The notes under the pieces are model-generated. The model did no database searches. It saw only the letters and a list, made by a program, of their open reading frames with translations, and was not told where the DNA came from. A stretch of 23,608 nucleotides of DNA, taken from assembly GCA_964482235.1 (NCBI GenBank), contig CAYZWU010000070.1:1-23608 (forward strand), given 5' to 3'. The position numbers were made by a program, and so were the translations under genes. Origin of the DNA: CAYZWU01 sp964482235 (GTDB taxonomy: Bacteria; Planctomycetota; B15-G4; CAYZWU01). Below, piece by piece: positions 23,563 to 23,608 of the stretch (its first letter is position 1; each line of letters starts with the position of its first letter).

Positions 23563-23608
23563 CTACAGTTTGAAATCGGCGACACTTATCTGACAAAGAC
23601 TTATGACG

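Overview
The window is a piece of a draft assembly (a 100-N gap lies at 866-965) from a GC-rich bacterium that I cannot place with certainty. Two FG-GAP/VCBS beta-propeller proteins, a Cys-rich right-handed beta-helix protein, a DUF3604 lipoprotein, a Tat-exported Gfo/Idh/MocA oxidoreductase and lipoproteins with little homology suggest an environmental, probably uncultured lineage of the Planctomycetota or FCB type (Eisenbacteria or Krumholzibacteriota-like). That placement is inference; no rRNA or ribosomal protein is present to test it. The long genes of the interior are GC-rich, while the two window ends look richer in A+T.

Layout. 1-1965: 3' part of a VCBS repeat protein built of 49-residue units, closed by a good terminator. 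2049-3360 (minus): an M42 metallo-aminopeptidase followed by a small, possibly frameshifted ORF. 3709-6021 (plus): topA, the only clear core gene. 6247-10604 (plus): an orphan SMC-like AAA ATPase, a DUF3604 lipoprotein with a PHP-like metal site, and an unrecognised protein. 10671-11714 (minus): a CNNM-type ion transporter. 12056-13708 (plus): a secreted FG-GAP propeller protein. 13809-16750 (minus): a likely operon of cupin, exported double-SRPBCC protein and sugar-porter MFS permease. 16841-18334 (plus): a lipoprotein signal peptide separated by one in-frame TGA from a 458-residue chain. 18366-18821 (plus): a small membrane protein. 18936-20330 (plus): Gfo/Idh/MocA oxidoreductase. 20453-21598 (minus): radical SAM protein with a helix-hairpin-helix tail. 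21809-22258 (plus): DsrE-like anchored protein. 22329-23444 (plus): beta-helix protein whose 3' end is cut by the remains of a transposase gene on the other strand.

No single large operon or complete defence, CRISPR or prophage system is visible. The genes look like a mixture of house-keeping and envelope/secreted functions. The most noteworthy signals are: a perfect 33-bp inverted repeat with a 35-nt loop between the convergent oxidoreductase and radical SAM genes; the lipoprotein split by a single TGA; the transposase scar ending the beta-helix gene; a 9-bp hairpin that would hide one of two alternative ribosome binding sites of the SRPBCC gene; a perfect 14-bp palindrome over the predicted start of transcription of the beta-helix gene; and a radical SAM/HhH protein of the DNA-repair-associated type without its usual uracil-DNA-glycosylase-like partner.
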